In this document: positions 8,574 to 16,333 of the stretch, in pieces | Layout of the letters: every line of letters begins with the position of its first letter | Numbering within the stretch: position 1 is the first letter of the stretch | Notes under the pieces: model-generated | Told to the model about the DNA's origin: nothing | The model's input: the letters and a program-made list of their open reading frames with translations, nothing else | Database searches by the model: none | Position numbers and translations under genes: made by a program | Assembly (NCBI GenBank): GCA_039815145.1 | Contig: JBCBZW010000045.1 | Location: forward strand, 1 to 35,554 | From: Pseudomonadota bacterium | GTDB taxonomy: Bacteria > Pseudomonadota > Gammaproteobacteria > Steroidobacterales > JBCBZW01 | DNA: 35,554 nucleotides | Direction of reading: 5' to 3'

Positions 8574-9600
8574 GCCCATTCGGCACGGTTGGTGGGTTGC
8601 AGGCCTCGTCCTGCTGACGCTGGCGCTCGACGCCCAGGCCCACGGCTTCCGCCCCGCGGAGCTAGAGATCGACGAGGTCGGCGCTGGCATCTTCCTGGTG
8701 CGCTGGGCACCGAACGACGCAGCGGAGGCCACGGAGTTCGTGGGCATCGCGCCCCTGCGACTTCACCTCCCCGAGCACTGCGAGCGCACGCGCTTCATCG
8801 GTGACAGCACCGCCGATTACTTTCGCCTCGATTGTGGCGCTGAATCGCTGCTCGGCGGCTGCCTCCGCGTGCAGGGCTTTGCGAGCTCGAACGCCCAGGC
8901 GATCGCGAAGCTGCGCCTGCGTGGCGGCAGTGCGCGAAGCCGCCTGCTCACCTACGGCAACGACACCTGGTGCCTGGACAGCCCGCGAGGCTGGATGGAC
9001 AGCGCCTCAAGCTACTTCTCGGCCGGCCTGAGCCACATCCTGGACGGCGCGGATCACCTGCTGTTCCTGCTCACCCTCGTGCTCATCTTCCGCCGCACCA
9101 CCCTGCGCCTGGCGCTGATCACCGCGTTCACCGTAGGCCACAGCCTCTCCCTCGCCCTGGCGACCCTGGGATGGCTCACACCGCCCATGGCGGCCATCGA
9201 GATCCTGATCGCCTGGACCGTCGCCTTCGCCGCCTACGAGGCCTGTCAGGGCCTCGACCACGACACCTCAGCGCCATCCTCGATCACGCAGAGGCTCCCT
9301 TGGCTCGTCACCGGTGGGTTCGGCTTCGTGCACGGCTTCGGCTTCGCCTCGGCGCTGCGCGAGATCGGCTTCGGCGACGGCGGAGAACTGGTGCTCCCGC
9401 TCCTGTCCTTCAACCTCGGGGTGGAAGCGGGCCAGGTGCTCGTGCTGGCGGTGGTGTTACTGGCGGAGTTCGCCCTGCGCCGGCTGCCCCTCGCCCCCGA
9501 CGATGGTCGACGGTTGGCCCGTGTGGGCGCGGTGGCGATCGGCAGCATCGCCATCTACTGGGTCTTGGAGCGCGGCGCGGACTTGCTGCTGACCGTGTGA
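8560..9600 (+). CDS. HupE/UreJ-family membrane protein
   Basis: 346 residues from ATG 8560, inside the last codons of the isomerase gene. This start gives a clean signal sequence (WWVAGLVLLTLALDAQAHG), unlike an earlier in-frame start at 8473. Residues about 27-145 form an extracytoplasmic domain. The membrane part follows: SHILDGADHLLFLL, a helix with TVGHSLSLALATLG, another around IEILIAWTVAFAAYEA, then a GFGFVHGFGFASAL stretch, a long hydrophobic region and a final helix near the C-terminus. The His/Asp-bearing helices (HILDGADH, VGHS, VHGFGFA) are the HupE/UreJ signature, a family linked to nickel or cobalt uptake in some members. No hydrogenase or urease genes are nearby, so the transported ion, if any, is unknown. 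It is the third member of a tight operon with DUF3604 and PpiC genes. Confidence 0.87.
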   Translation: MKIDRPIRHGWWVAGLVLLTLALDAQAHGFRPAELEIDEVGAGIFLVRWAPNDAAEATEFVGIAPLRLHLPEHCERTRFIGDSTADYFRLDCGAESLLGGCLRVQGFASSNAQAIAKLRLRGGSARSRLLTYGNDTWCLDSPRGWMDSASSYFSAGLSHILDGADHLLFLLTLVLIFRRTTLRLALITAFTVGHSLSLALATLGWLTPPMAAIEILIAWTVAFAAYEACQGLDHDTSAPSSITQRLPWLVTGGFGFVHGFGFASALREIGFGDGGELVLPLLSFNLGVEAGQVLVLAVVLLAEFALRRLPLAPDDGRRLARVGAVAIGSIAIYWVLERGADLLLTV

Positions 9601-9616
9601 CGGCGGGTACGCCCCG

Positions 9617-10309
9617 CTAGCGGTAGCGCGTCGGGTCGGCGATGCCGGCCGCCTCGAACCCCTCGCGCCGCAGCTGGCACGCATCGCAGCGACCGCAAGC
9701 GCGGCCGTCCTCGTCGGCTTGGTAGCAGGAGACGGTCATCGCGTAGTCCACGCCGAGCACTTCGCCGGTGCGAATGATCTGCGCCTTCGACAGCTGGATC
9801 AGGGGCGCCTTGACCTGGATCGCGGCCCCGCTGACGCCCGCCTTAGTCGCCAGGTTGGCGAGGCGCTGGAACTGCTCGACGTACTCGGGGCGACAGTCCG
9901 GATAGCCGGAATAGTCCACGGCATTCATGCCGGCAAAGATGTCTGTGGCGCCGATCACCTCGGCGTAGGCCAGGGCCAGCGATAGCATGACCGTGTTGCG
10001 GGCCGGCACGTAGGTGGCGGGGATCGCTTCCGGGCTGGTGCCCGCATCGGGCACCTCGATGGCCTCGTCGGTCAGGGCGCTGCCGCCGAGGCTCGCGAGG
10101 TCTACCTTCACGACGCGATGGGCGACGGCGCCAAGGGCCGTGGCCACCCGCTCCGCCGCTTGCAGCTCGGCCCGGTGGCGCTGCCCGTAATCGACGCTCA
10201 GGGCATGGCAGGCGTAGCCACCCTCGCGGGCGATGGCCAGCACGGTGGCGGAGTCCAAGCCCCCCGACAGCAACACCACGGCACGCGGCTTTTGCACTGC
10301 GTCGCTCAT
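9617..10309 (-). CDS. queC: 7-cyano-7-deazaguanine synthase
   Basis: 230 residues from ATG 10309, which overlaps the queE stop (ATGA). The enzyme converts 7-carboxy-7-deazaguanine to preQ0 with ATP and ammonia, a cytoplasmic step in queuosine tRNA modification. The PP-loop ATP motif SGGLDS is at residues 15-20. The zinc-binding cysteines near the C-terminus are visible as Cys195, Cys205, Cys208 and Cys211 (ACGRCDAC). Length and motifs agree with bacterial QueC. Earlier in-frame starts would lie inside queE and are rejected. It is the last gene of the Tol-Pal/Ruv block and ends 17 bases from the convergent HupE-like gene. Confidence 0.97.
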   Translation of the reverse strand: MSDAVQKPRAVVLLSGGLDSATVLAIAREGGYACHALSVDYGQRHRAELQAAERVATALGAVAHRVVKVDLASLGGSALTDEAIEVPDAGTSPEAIPATYVPARNTVMLSLALAYAEVIGATDIFAGMNAVDYSGYPDCRPEYVEQFQRLANLATKAGVSGAAIQVKAPLIQLSKAQIIRTGEVLGVDYAMTVSCYQADEDGRACGRCDACQLRREGFEAAGIADPTRYR

Positions 10310-10998
10310 ACGCCAGGCACGTCGCCCCAGAGGTACTTGTGCAGTTGCACTTGCAAGCGCACGGGCAAGCGGTCGGCGACGATCCAATCGGCGAGGTCGC
10401 GCGGCGCGAGCACCTCGTGGCTCGGCGACAGGAACACCGGACAACGCTCGGCCAACGCGTGCTCGGCGATGAAACGCCGACTCCACTCGTAGTCCGCCCG
10501 GTCGCAGATCACGAACTTGACCCGATCGTTACTGTTCAGAAGCGTTAGGTTGCTAGCGACGTTTCGGTGCACCTCGCCGGAGGCGGGCGTCTTGATGTCC
10601 ACCACGCGCACCACGCGTGGGTCGACCTCACCGATATCCATGGCACCGCTGGTCTCCAGGGAGACGCGATGGCCCGCGTCGCACAGGCGGCCCATCAGGG
10701 TGAGCACGGATCGCTGCGCGAGGGGTTCGCCGCCGGTGACGCAGACGTGCTCGACGCCGTTGGCAGCCACCTGGGCGAGGATCTCATCGAGAGTCTTCAC
10801 CTCGCCCCCGTTGAAGGCGTAGGCCGTATCGCAATAGACGCAGCGCAGGGGGCAGCCGGTGAGCCTGACGAAGGTGGTAGGTGCGCCGGCCGTGTCCGCC
10901 TCGCCCTGCAGGCTCAGGAAGATCTCGCTGATCCGCAGGCGGTCGGCGCCGTGCGCCGACTCTCCGGCTGAGCGCGGCGAGAGCGAGGTGACGCTCAA
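10306..10998 (-). CDS. queE: 7-carboxy-7-deazaguanine synthase (radical SAM)
   Basis: 230 residues. QueE rearranges 6-carboxytetrahydropterin to 7-carboxy-7-deazaguanine using a 4Fe-4S cluster and S-adenosylmethionine. The cluster-binding motif CPLRCVYC gives Cys49, Cys53 and Cys56, and the C-x3-C-x2-C spacing is the standard one. The substrate-binding [11 protein letters not shown] stretch precedes it and the SAM-contacting TGGEP motif follows. The chosen ATG at 10998 leaves a gap of seven bases after cpoB, and its stop overlaps the queC start, so queE and queC are translationally coupled. The first 20 residues are poorly conserved in type, so a slightly later start is possible. Linkage of queE-queC to tol-pal genes is common in gammaproteobacteria. 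Confidence 0.95.
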   Translation of the reverse strand: MSVTSLSPRSAGESAHGADRLRISEIFLSLQGEADTAGAPTTFVRLTGCPLRCVYCDTAYAFNGGEVKTLDEILAQVAANGVEHVCVTGGEPLAQRSVLTLMGRLCDAGHRVSLETSGAMDIGEVDPRVVRVVDIKTPASGEVHRNVASNLTLLNSNDRVKFVICDRADYEWSRRFIAEHALAERCPVFLSPSHEVLAPRDLADWIVADRLPVRLQVQLHKYLWGDVPGV

Positions 10999-11005
10999 GG
11001 CTGTC

Positions 11006-11782
11006 CTACCGACCTTCCTGCTGCATGCGATCGAGGCGATCGGCGGCGAGGCGTGCGGCGGAGCTGCCGCCGTAGCGGGCCAGCACCTCTTCGAGGGTGG
11101 CGCGGGCCTGGCTCCACTGCTGCAGTTCGTAGTGGCAGAACCCGAGCTTCAGCTGCGCATCAGCCGCCTTGCTGGAGCGAGGGTACTCGGCCAACACGCG
11201 GGCGAAGGCGTCGCGCGCCGTCTCGAAGTCGCGGCGCACGTAGTAGGTCTCGCCGTACCAGTACTGGGCGGCGCCGGCGAGGTTGCTCTGGGGCTGGCTG
11301 CGCACGAGCTCCGCAAACACCTCACGGGCCTGCTCGTACTGCTGACGCTTCAGGAGATCGAAGCCGTTGTCGTAGAGCTCCGAGTCACTGAGGGGCGTCG
11401 CCAGCGCGTTGCCCGGATCACCGACGGGCGCCGGCGCGGCGCCCGGCACCGACGGTGCCGATTCGACGGCGTTCACGCGATCGTCGATCTGCACGAACAT
11501 GTTGCGCTGGTTCTGCTCCAGCGTTGCCATATCGTTGCGGGTCACTTCGACATCGCCGCGAAGGAGTCGAACCTCCTCCTGCAGACGCTGCAGCTCGCCG
11601 ACCATGCTCACCATGCCTTCGTTGTCGAGGCGCGATTCGAGGCTGCTCAGGCGCGACTCGAGTTCGCCGATCTTCAGCAGCACGGGATCGTCCTCCGGCG
11701 GGACGGTGACGCAACCCGCCGCGATCAGCGCGCTGCTGGCGACGACCAGCGCTGCCGTGCGCGTGCTCGTCCTAACGGCCAT
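11006..11782 (-). CDS. cpoB: Tol-Pal system coordinator CpoB (YbgF)
   Basis: 258 residues from ATG 11782, which overlaps the end of pal by 11 bases. CpoB links the Tol machine to PBP1B-dependent septal wall synthesis in the periplasm. After the export signal comes a coiled-coil trimerisation region (LLKIGELESRLSSLESRLD and on, to about residue 105), a Pro/Ala-rich linker, and tetratricopeptide-type repeats over the last 120 residues (YDNGFDLLKRQQYEQA, AQYWYGETYYVRRDFETA, AQLKLGFCHYELQQW). The signal region ends in SALIAAGC, so Cys24 could be lipidated; E. coli CpoB is instead soluble in the periplasm. A longer in-frame start at 11854 would lie within pal and has no ribosome-binding site that I can see. 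Confidence 0.94.
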   Translation of the reverse strand: MAVRTSTRTAALVVASSALIAAGCVTVPPEDDPVLLKIGELESRLSSLESRLDNEGMVSMVGELQRLQEEVRLLRGDVEVTRNDMATLEQNQRNMFVQIDDRVNAVESAPSVPGAAPAPVGDPGNALATPLSDSELYDNGFDLLKRQQYEQAREVFAELVRSQPQSNLAGAAQYWYGETYYVRRDFETARDAFARVLAEYPRSSKAADAQLKLGFCHYELQQWSQARATLEEVLARYGGSSAARLAADRLDRMQQEGR

Positions 11783-12338
11783 ACACGATCTCCACACGAC
11801 GGTTCGCCGCGAAGCTGGCATCGTCCTGGCCGAACACGGCGGGGCGCTCCTCACCGAAGCTCACGGTGGCCAGGCGCGTGGACGGCACGCGCAGGGACAG
11901 GAGCGCCTGGCGCACGGCCTGGGCACGCCGTTCGCCGAGGCCGATGTTGTACTCACGCGATCCGCGCTCGTCCGTGTGCCCTTCCAAGCGCACGGAGACA
12001 ACGCCGTTGTCCACGATGTAGCGGGCGTGGCGGGCGAGGAGTTCGGCGTACTCGGCACGTACGTCACTGCGGTCGTAGTCGAAGTAGATGACGGTCTCCC
12101 GCGGCGGTGCCGGCCCCCGGCCGCCGGTGCCGCTGCCATCGACCGCGCCGCCGGAAATGCCCTCGCCACTGCTGGTGCCGTAGGTGGATCCGCCGTTACC
12201 GGCCAGGGCGCTGCTGTCCGCTCCGTCGGACCCGTCCGCAAATCCCCCACCATTGCTGCCAGTGCTGGCGCAACCGGTGGCTAGGACCAGCGCCCCCAGC
12301 GCTGCGAAGGTCATCGCGACCTGCCTGAACTTATGCAT
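11772..12338 (-). CDS. pal: Peptidoglycan-associated lipoprotein Pal
   Basis: 188 residues from ATG 12338. A GAGGAG ribosome-binding site lies just upstream, and this start yields a proper lipoprotein signal ending in LATGC (Cys23). Residues about 25-75 are a Gly/Ser-rich tether. The OmpA-like peptidoglycan-binding domain fills the rest: VIYFDYDRSDVR, then the diaminopimelate-binding LEGHTDERGSREYN motif, then GLGERRAQAV, and finally NRRVEIVYGR. Pal anchors the outer membrane to the cell wall and is moved to the septum by TolQRA energy through TolB. A 111-base gap separates it from tolB, the largest gap in this block, so pal and downstream genes may have an additional promoter there. That gap also contains a 6-base inverted repeat (12401-12406 with 12425-12430). 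Confidence 0.97.
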   Translation of the reverse strand: MHKFRQVAMTFAALGALVLATGCASTGSNGGGFADGSDGADSSALAGNGGSTYGTSSGEGISGGAVDGSGTGGRGPAPPRETVIYFDYDRSDVRAEYAELLARHARYIVDNGVVSVRLEGHTDERGSREYNIGLGERRAQAVRQALLSLRVPSTRLATVSFGEERPAVFGQDDASFAANRRVEIVYGR

Positions 12339-12449
12339 AGATGCTCCTCTGTGCGGTACAGCGTCGCCTACCCTGGCACTGCTGCACCCTTGCCCCAATC
12401 GCGAAATGTTACCTGTTGCGGCGGTTTCGCGCTCGTTAACGCCTTTCAG

Positions 12450-13781
12450 TCACCGCCTCGCCGCCAAGGGCCCCCACACGGGCTCGCGCACATCCCGCCC
12501 CTGGGAGGCCAGGCGCTGCTGCACGGAGCCGTCCACCGCCACCGCGGCCAGCACGCCGGCGCCCTCGTCCTGGGTGGCGTAGATGATCATGCTGCCGTTA
12601 GGGGCGAAGCTCGGACTCTCGTCCAAGCGCCCGTCGGTCAATACCTGTAACGCACGGCTGCGCAGATCGAGGACCGCGATCCGGTAGTTACCGCCATCGT
12701 TGTGCACCATCGCCAAGCGCGATTCGTCGGGCGAGAGGCGCGGACGGGCGTTGTAGGCGCCCTCGAAGGTCACCCGCTCGGTCTTACCCGAGTAGACGTC
12801 GGCCCGATAGATTTGCGGGCCGCCGGCGCGGTCGGAGGTGAAGTAGAGCGTTCGCCCATCGCGCGACCACACCGGCTCCGTGTCAATGCCGCGGCTGCGC
12901 GTGACCTGCTGCAGTTCCTGGGTGGCCACGTTGAGCACGTGGATGTCGAGGTCGCCGTTACCGTCGGACAGGGCCAGGGCCAGCTTGTTGCCGTCCGGGG
13001 ACCAGGCCGGCGCGCTGTTCACCCCCTGACGGGAGGAGACGCGGGTCTGCTCGCCGGTGGCAAGCTCCTGCACGTAGATGGCGGAGCGGTCGTCCTGGAA
13101 GGACACGAAGGCCAGGCGATGTCCGGCCGGGGACCAGCTCGGCGACATGATCGGCGCGGGGGAGTCGAACACGGCCAAGGCGTTCTCGCCGTCTGCGTCG
13201 GCCACGAACAGGCGATAGCGCTCGCTGCCGGGGCCGCCGTCCTTGGTGATGTAGGCGATGCGCGTCGCGAACACACCGGCCGTTCCCGTGAGTGCCTCAT
13301 AGACTTGATCGGCCACCAGGTGTGCGGCTGTGCGCAGCTGGGCCCGCTCCGCCACGATGCGATAGGCGAGCAACTGCTGGGCACGGACCACGTCGAAGAC
13401 TTCGAACTCGATCTGTACCGTGTCTTCGTTGCCACGGGCCAGGCGGCCGACCACGATGGCGTCGACGCCGAGCAGGCGCCAATCGCCGAAGTCCACCTCG
13501 GTGCCACTGCTCGGTCGGGCTAGCATGTCCGCGCGATCGATCGGGGCGAAGCGTCCGCTGCGGGTGAGGTCGGCATCGACCACGGCCGCCACATCGAGTT
13601 CTACGGGCACACCGTTGGTGGCGAAGGGCACGATGGCCACGGGCGTGGCGTTGGCCTCGCCCTTGGTGATCTCGATGACCAGCTGCGCCTGCGCCGATAG
13701 AGAGGCGAAGCACAGCGCGGCGAGCAGCGCGAAGCATGCGCGCGCTGGCGTGAATTGGGTCGTCGTCTTCCGTGTGTTCAT
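12450..13781 (-). CDS. tolB: Tol-Pal system beta-propeller protein TolB
   Basis: 443 residues. TolB is the periplasmic partner that binds Pal and TolA. A signal peptide is evident (ALLAALCFASLSAQA, cleavage near residue 32). The N-terminal domain (about 33-160) contains VAIVPF, LLGVDAIVVGRL and the LVADQVYEALTG motif. The C-terminal six-bladed propeller shows repeated PD40/WD40-like units: SPSWSPAGHRLAFVS, APAWSPDGNKLALAL, EPVWSRDGRTLYFTSD, RPRLSPDESRLAMVH and SPSFAPNGSMIIYAT. Length is close to that of E. coli TolB. The start codon lies 13 bases after the tolA stop, so it is cotranscribed with tolQRA. Confidence 0.97.
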   Translation of the reverse strand: MNTRKTTTQFTPARACFALLAALCFASLSAQAQLVIEITKGEANATPVAIVPFATNGVPVELDVAAVVDADLTRSGRFAPIDRADMLARPSSGTEVDFGDWRLLGVDAIVVGRLARGNEDTVQIEFEVFDVVRAQQLLAYRIVAERAQLRTAAHLVADQVYEALTGTAGVFATRIAYITKDGGPGSERYRLFVADADGENALAVFDSPAPIMSPSWSPAGHRLAFVSFQDDRSAIYVQELATGEQTRVSSRQGVNSAPAWSPDGNKLALALSDGNGDLDIHVLNVATQELQQVTRSRGIDTEPVWSRDGRTLYFTSDRAGGPQIYRADVYSGKTERVTFEGAYNARPRLSPDESRLAMVHNDGGNYRIAVLDLRSRALQVLTDGRLDESPSFAPNGSMIIYATQDEGAGVLAAVAVDGSVQQRLASQGRDVREPVWGPLAARR

Positions 13782-13793
13782 ACGTCTAACGCT

Positions 13794-14729
13794 TCACTCC
13801 GGTTCGAAGATGAATACCAAATACTCGTCGAAGAGGCTGGGATCGGGTGGCGGCGGCAGGGGCGAGGCGCGGTTCACAGCGCCCTCGATCGAGCGCTTGA
13901 CGGAATCGTTGCCATTGCAACGACCGAACTCCACCTTGATGACCTGACCATCGCGCAGTTGGCGCACGTTCACCTCGCAGGAGAGGCCGGCCTCGGCCTC
14001 CGGTGGTCGCGCCCAGTTGCGCTCCACCTTCTGCTTCACCTGGGCCTTGTACTGGGCCAGCAGACCGGCATTGACCTTGGCCTGGCGGTCCTCCTCCTCG
14101 GCGAGGGCGGCGAGCAACAACTGCTCCGCCTCCTTCTGTTGCTGAGCGATGCGCGCCTGCTCGGCGCGACGGCGTTCCTCCGCCCGGCGCTCCTCTTCGC
14201 GCCGCTTCTCCTCGGCGCGACGGCGCTCCTCGGCCAGGCGCTCCTCTTCCTTACGCTTCTCTTCGGCCAAGCGCCGCGCTTCGGCCTCGGCGGCCGCCGT
14301 CGCCTCGGCTTCGCGCCGGGCCTGGGCCTCGCGGGCCGCCTGTTCCTCGGCCGCGCGCTTGGCGTCGGCTTCGCGCTGCAGCTGCTGCAGTCGCGCCTGT
14401 TCAGCGCGCTGGGCCTCTTCGCGAGCCGCTTGCTCGGCGCGCGTCTGGCGCTCGCGAATCGCTTGCTCCTCGGCGGCCTGGGCGCGCAGGCGCGCCTGCT
14501 CGAGATCGGCGAGACGTTGCACCTCCGCGTCCAGCATGGCGGAATCCACGACCACCGCTTCGATCGCCTCGATCGTCGGTCCCCCCGCCGCGACCGCCGG
14601 CGCCGCCTGGTGGCGCCAGCCCAGGCTGAACACCAAGGCCACCAACACCAGCGCGTGCACCGCCACCGCGCCCAACCACGGCAGCACCGAGTCGGACAGG
14701 AAGCGGGTGAAGCGTTGGTACCAGCTCAT
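13794..14729 (-). CDS. tolA: Cell envelope integrity protein TolA
   Basis: 311 residues with the three-domain TolA plan. One inner-membrane helix near the N-terminus (LGAVAVHALVLVALVFSLGW, about residues 18-37) is followed by a long Ala/Glu/Arg-rich helical rod (about 75-220) with repeated EERRRAE/EEKRREEER-type segments. The C-terminal TonB-like domain follows (YKAQVKQKVERNWARPP to the end), including a cysteine pair, Cys in GLSCEVNV and Cys in EFGRCNG, that could form the usual disulfide. TolA spans the periplasm and transmits proton-motive-force energy from TolQR to TolB and Pal. The start is 20 bases after the end of tolR. The low-complexity rod explains why several other frames are open here; they are shadows. 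Confidence 0.96.
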   Translation of the reverse strand: MSWYQRFTRFLSDSVLPWLGAVAVHALVLVALVFSLGWRHQAAPAVAAGGPTIEAIEAVVVDSAMLDAEVQRLADLEQARLRAQAAEEQAIRERQTRAEQAAREEAQRAEQARLQQLQREADAKRAAEEQAAREAQARREAEATAAAEAEARRLAEEKRKEEERLAEERRRAEEKRREEERRAEERRRAEQARIAQQQKEAEQLLLAALAEEEDRQAKVNAGLLAQYKAQVKQKVERNWARPPEAEAGLSCEVNVRQLRDGQVIKVEFGRCNGNDSVKRSIEGAVNRASPLPPPPDPSLFDEYLVFIFEPE

Positions 14730-14749
14730 GGGTGTACGACGGGAAACGA

Positions 14750-15220
14750 TCAGGATCCCGCGTTAGGGTCGGCTGGCGGCGGCAAGGGCGACTGGGGCGC
14801 ATCGGTCACGAAGCCGATCTTGGCCGCCCCCGCCTGCTGCAGCAGGACCATGCCGCGCACGACGTTGCCGTAGGGCACCGCCTGATCCGCGCGCACCAGC
14901 ACGGGAGTTTCCGGCCGGCGCTTCAGGACCGCGCTGGCGCGAAACAGGGCCGTCGCCTCGTCGACCGCCGCATCCTCGTTCTCCCCCACGTTGAGGTAGA
15001 TGAGGCCATCGCGATCGATGGAGAGCACCAACGGCTCCTGGTTGTCGAAGTCCTCGCTGTCCAGGGGTTCGGCCGCCGCCTTCGGCAGATCCACCTCGAT
15101 GCCCTGGGTGAGCAGCGGCGCGGTGACCATGAAGATCACCAGCAGCACGAGCATCACATCGATGTAGGGCACCACATTGATCTCACCGAGGAGTCGGCGC
15201 CCGCGCGATCTACGGCCCAC
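14750..15220 (-). CDS. tolR: Tol-Pal system energy-coupling protein TolR
   Basis: 156 residues from GTG 15220, which overlaps the tolQ stop by 11 bases. TolR is an ExbD-type inner-membrane protein forming the ion channel with TolQ. The single helix INVVPYIDVMLVLLVIFMVT carries the essential aspartate at position 21, as expected for the proton-conducting residue. The periplasmic domain follows, with the LLTQGIEVDLPKA start typical of the family and a C-terminal stretch FVTDAPQSPLPPPAD. Position between tolQ and tolA and its length confirm the assignment over ExbD. Confidence 0.96.
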   Translation of the reverse strand: MGRRSRGRRLLGEINVVPYIDVMLVLLVIFMVTAPLLTQGIEVDLPKAAAEPLDSEDFDNQEPLVLSIDRDGLIYLNVGENEDAAVDEATALFRASAVLKRRPETPVLVRADQAVPYGNVVRGMVLLQQAGAAKIGFVTDAPQSPLPPPADPNAGS

Positions 15221-15929
15221 CGTTGGCGCTTCCCTTACCGCCCGCGGTGGCCGCGTGGCGCTGGAGGATGTTGGAGAACTCCTCGACGAAGGCCTCGAAG
15301 CGCGTCTCCAGACGATCGACCTGATCGGCGTAGCGGTTGTAGGCGATCACGGCGGGGATGGCGGCGAACAGCCCCATGGCCGTGGCCACGAGGGCCTCGG
15401 CGATGCCTGGCGCCACGGTGGCGAGGGTCGCCTGCCCCGCATCGCCGAGCTCACGGAAGGCGTTCATGATTCCCCACACGGTGCCGAACAAGCCCACGTA
15501 GGGGCTGGTCGACCCGATCGTGGCCAGGGTCGACAGATTGGTCTCGAGGCGATCGAGCTCCTTGTTCTGATACACCCGCATGGAGCGCCGCGCGTTCTCG
15601 AGCAGCTTATCGCCGCCTAAGGTGCGATCGCCGCGCAAGCGCCCGAACTCGCGGTAGCCCGCTTGGAAGATGCTGCCGACGCCTTCGCGCCCGTTGCTTG
15701 TATCCTGCAGGCGCTTGTACAGCACGTTGAGATCACCGCCGGACCAGAACTGGTTCTCGAACTCCTCCGTGTGGGCGCGCGCACGACCGATCACGCGCCA
15801 GCGGTTGAAGATGATCGACCACGACATGAGCGAGGCGATCACCAGCAGTAGCATCACGAGCTTCACGGCCAGGCTGGCCTGCATGATCAGCTGGATGAAG
15901 GTGAGATCCTGAGAGAGCAATTCGGGCAT
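15210..15929 (-). CDS. tolQ: Tol-Pal system proton channel subunit TolQ
   Basis: 239 residues from ATG 15929, which shares one base with the ybgC stop (TGATG). A TTG one codon earlier is possible but unneeded. Three membrane segments are visible: one near the N-terminus (LAVKLVMLLLVIASLMSWSIIF), one around STLATIGSTSPYVGLFGTVWG, and one around IAEALVATAMGLFAAIPAVIAYN. The last two include the conserved Thr and Pro/Gly residues of the MotA/TolQ/ExbB family. With TolR it uses the proton gradient to energise TolA during cell constriction. The ruv-ybgC-tolQRAB order identifies it as TolQ rather than ExbB. Confidence 0.97.
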   Translation of the reverse strand: MPELLSQDLTFIQLIMQASLAVKLVMLLLVIASLMSWSIIFNRWRVIGRARAHTEEFENQFWSGGDLNVLYKRLQDTSNGREGVGSIFQAGYREFGRLRGDRTLGGDKLLENARRSMRVYQNKELDRLETNLSTLATIGSTSPYVGLFGTVWGIMNAFRELGDAGQATLATVAPGIAEALVATAMGLFAAIPAVIAYNRYADQVDRLETRFEAFVEEFSNILQRHAATAGGKGSANGGP

Positions 15930-16333
15930 CAAGTCTTCTCTACGATGGCCGTGGGGATGGCACGGGGGCGAAAGGTGTTGACGTCCAGGCAGGCGCCGCG
16001 GATCGAGCCCTCCACCAGCAGCTCGCCGTCGACGCTGTCGCGATAGACGTTCTGGCCGAAGCGGACGCTCGTGCGCGTGCTGTCGTCGATGCTGACCGTC
16101 ACGGCCAGCATGTCATTGAAACGCGCGGGCTTGCGAAAGGTCACTTCCGCTTGCACGACGACGAAGATCACCCCTTCCCGGGCCATCAGCGTGTCCTGCT
16201 CGAAGCCCTTGGCGCGCAGGTACTCCGTGCGCGCCCGCTCCATGAAGCGCAGGTAGTTGGCGTAGTAGACGACGCCGCCCACGTCCGTGTCCTCGTAGTA
16301 CACGCGCACGGGCCAGGCGAACACATCACTCAT
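15929..16333 (-). CDS. ybgC: Tol-Pal-associated acyl-CoA thioesterase YbgC
   Basis: 134 residues from ATG 16333, overlapping the end of ruvB by eight bases. It is a single hotdog-fold domain of normal length for 4-hydroxybenzoyl-CoA thioesterase-type YbgC, a cytoplasmic enzyme acting on acyl-CoA or acyl carrier protein thioesters. The signature [19 protein letters not shown] is present with the catalytic aspartate at position 17. In E. coli the residue seven positions later is His25; here it is Tyr24. I believe some Pseudomonas-type relatives also have Tyr at this position, so this may be a lineage variant. It is the standard first gene of the tol-pal cluster. Confidence 0.95.
   Translation of the reverse strand: MSDVFAWPVRVYYEDTDVGGVVYYANYLRFMERARTEYLRAKGFEQDTLMAREGVIFVVVQAEVTFRKPARFNDMLAVTVSIDDSTRTSVRFGQNVYRDSVDGELLVEGSIRGACLDVNTFRPRAIPTAIVEKT

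Noticed and set aside
8560-9600. HupE-like gene as part of a hydrogenase or urease maturation cluster.
   Set aside because: No hydrogenase, urease or nickel-chaperone genes are present in the window.
9603-9617. Five-base GC hairpin between the convergent HupE-like gene and queC.
   Set aside because: The stem is short, no T-tract follows on either strand, and such stems are common by chance in GC-rich DNA.
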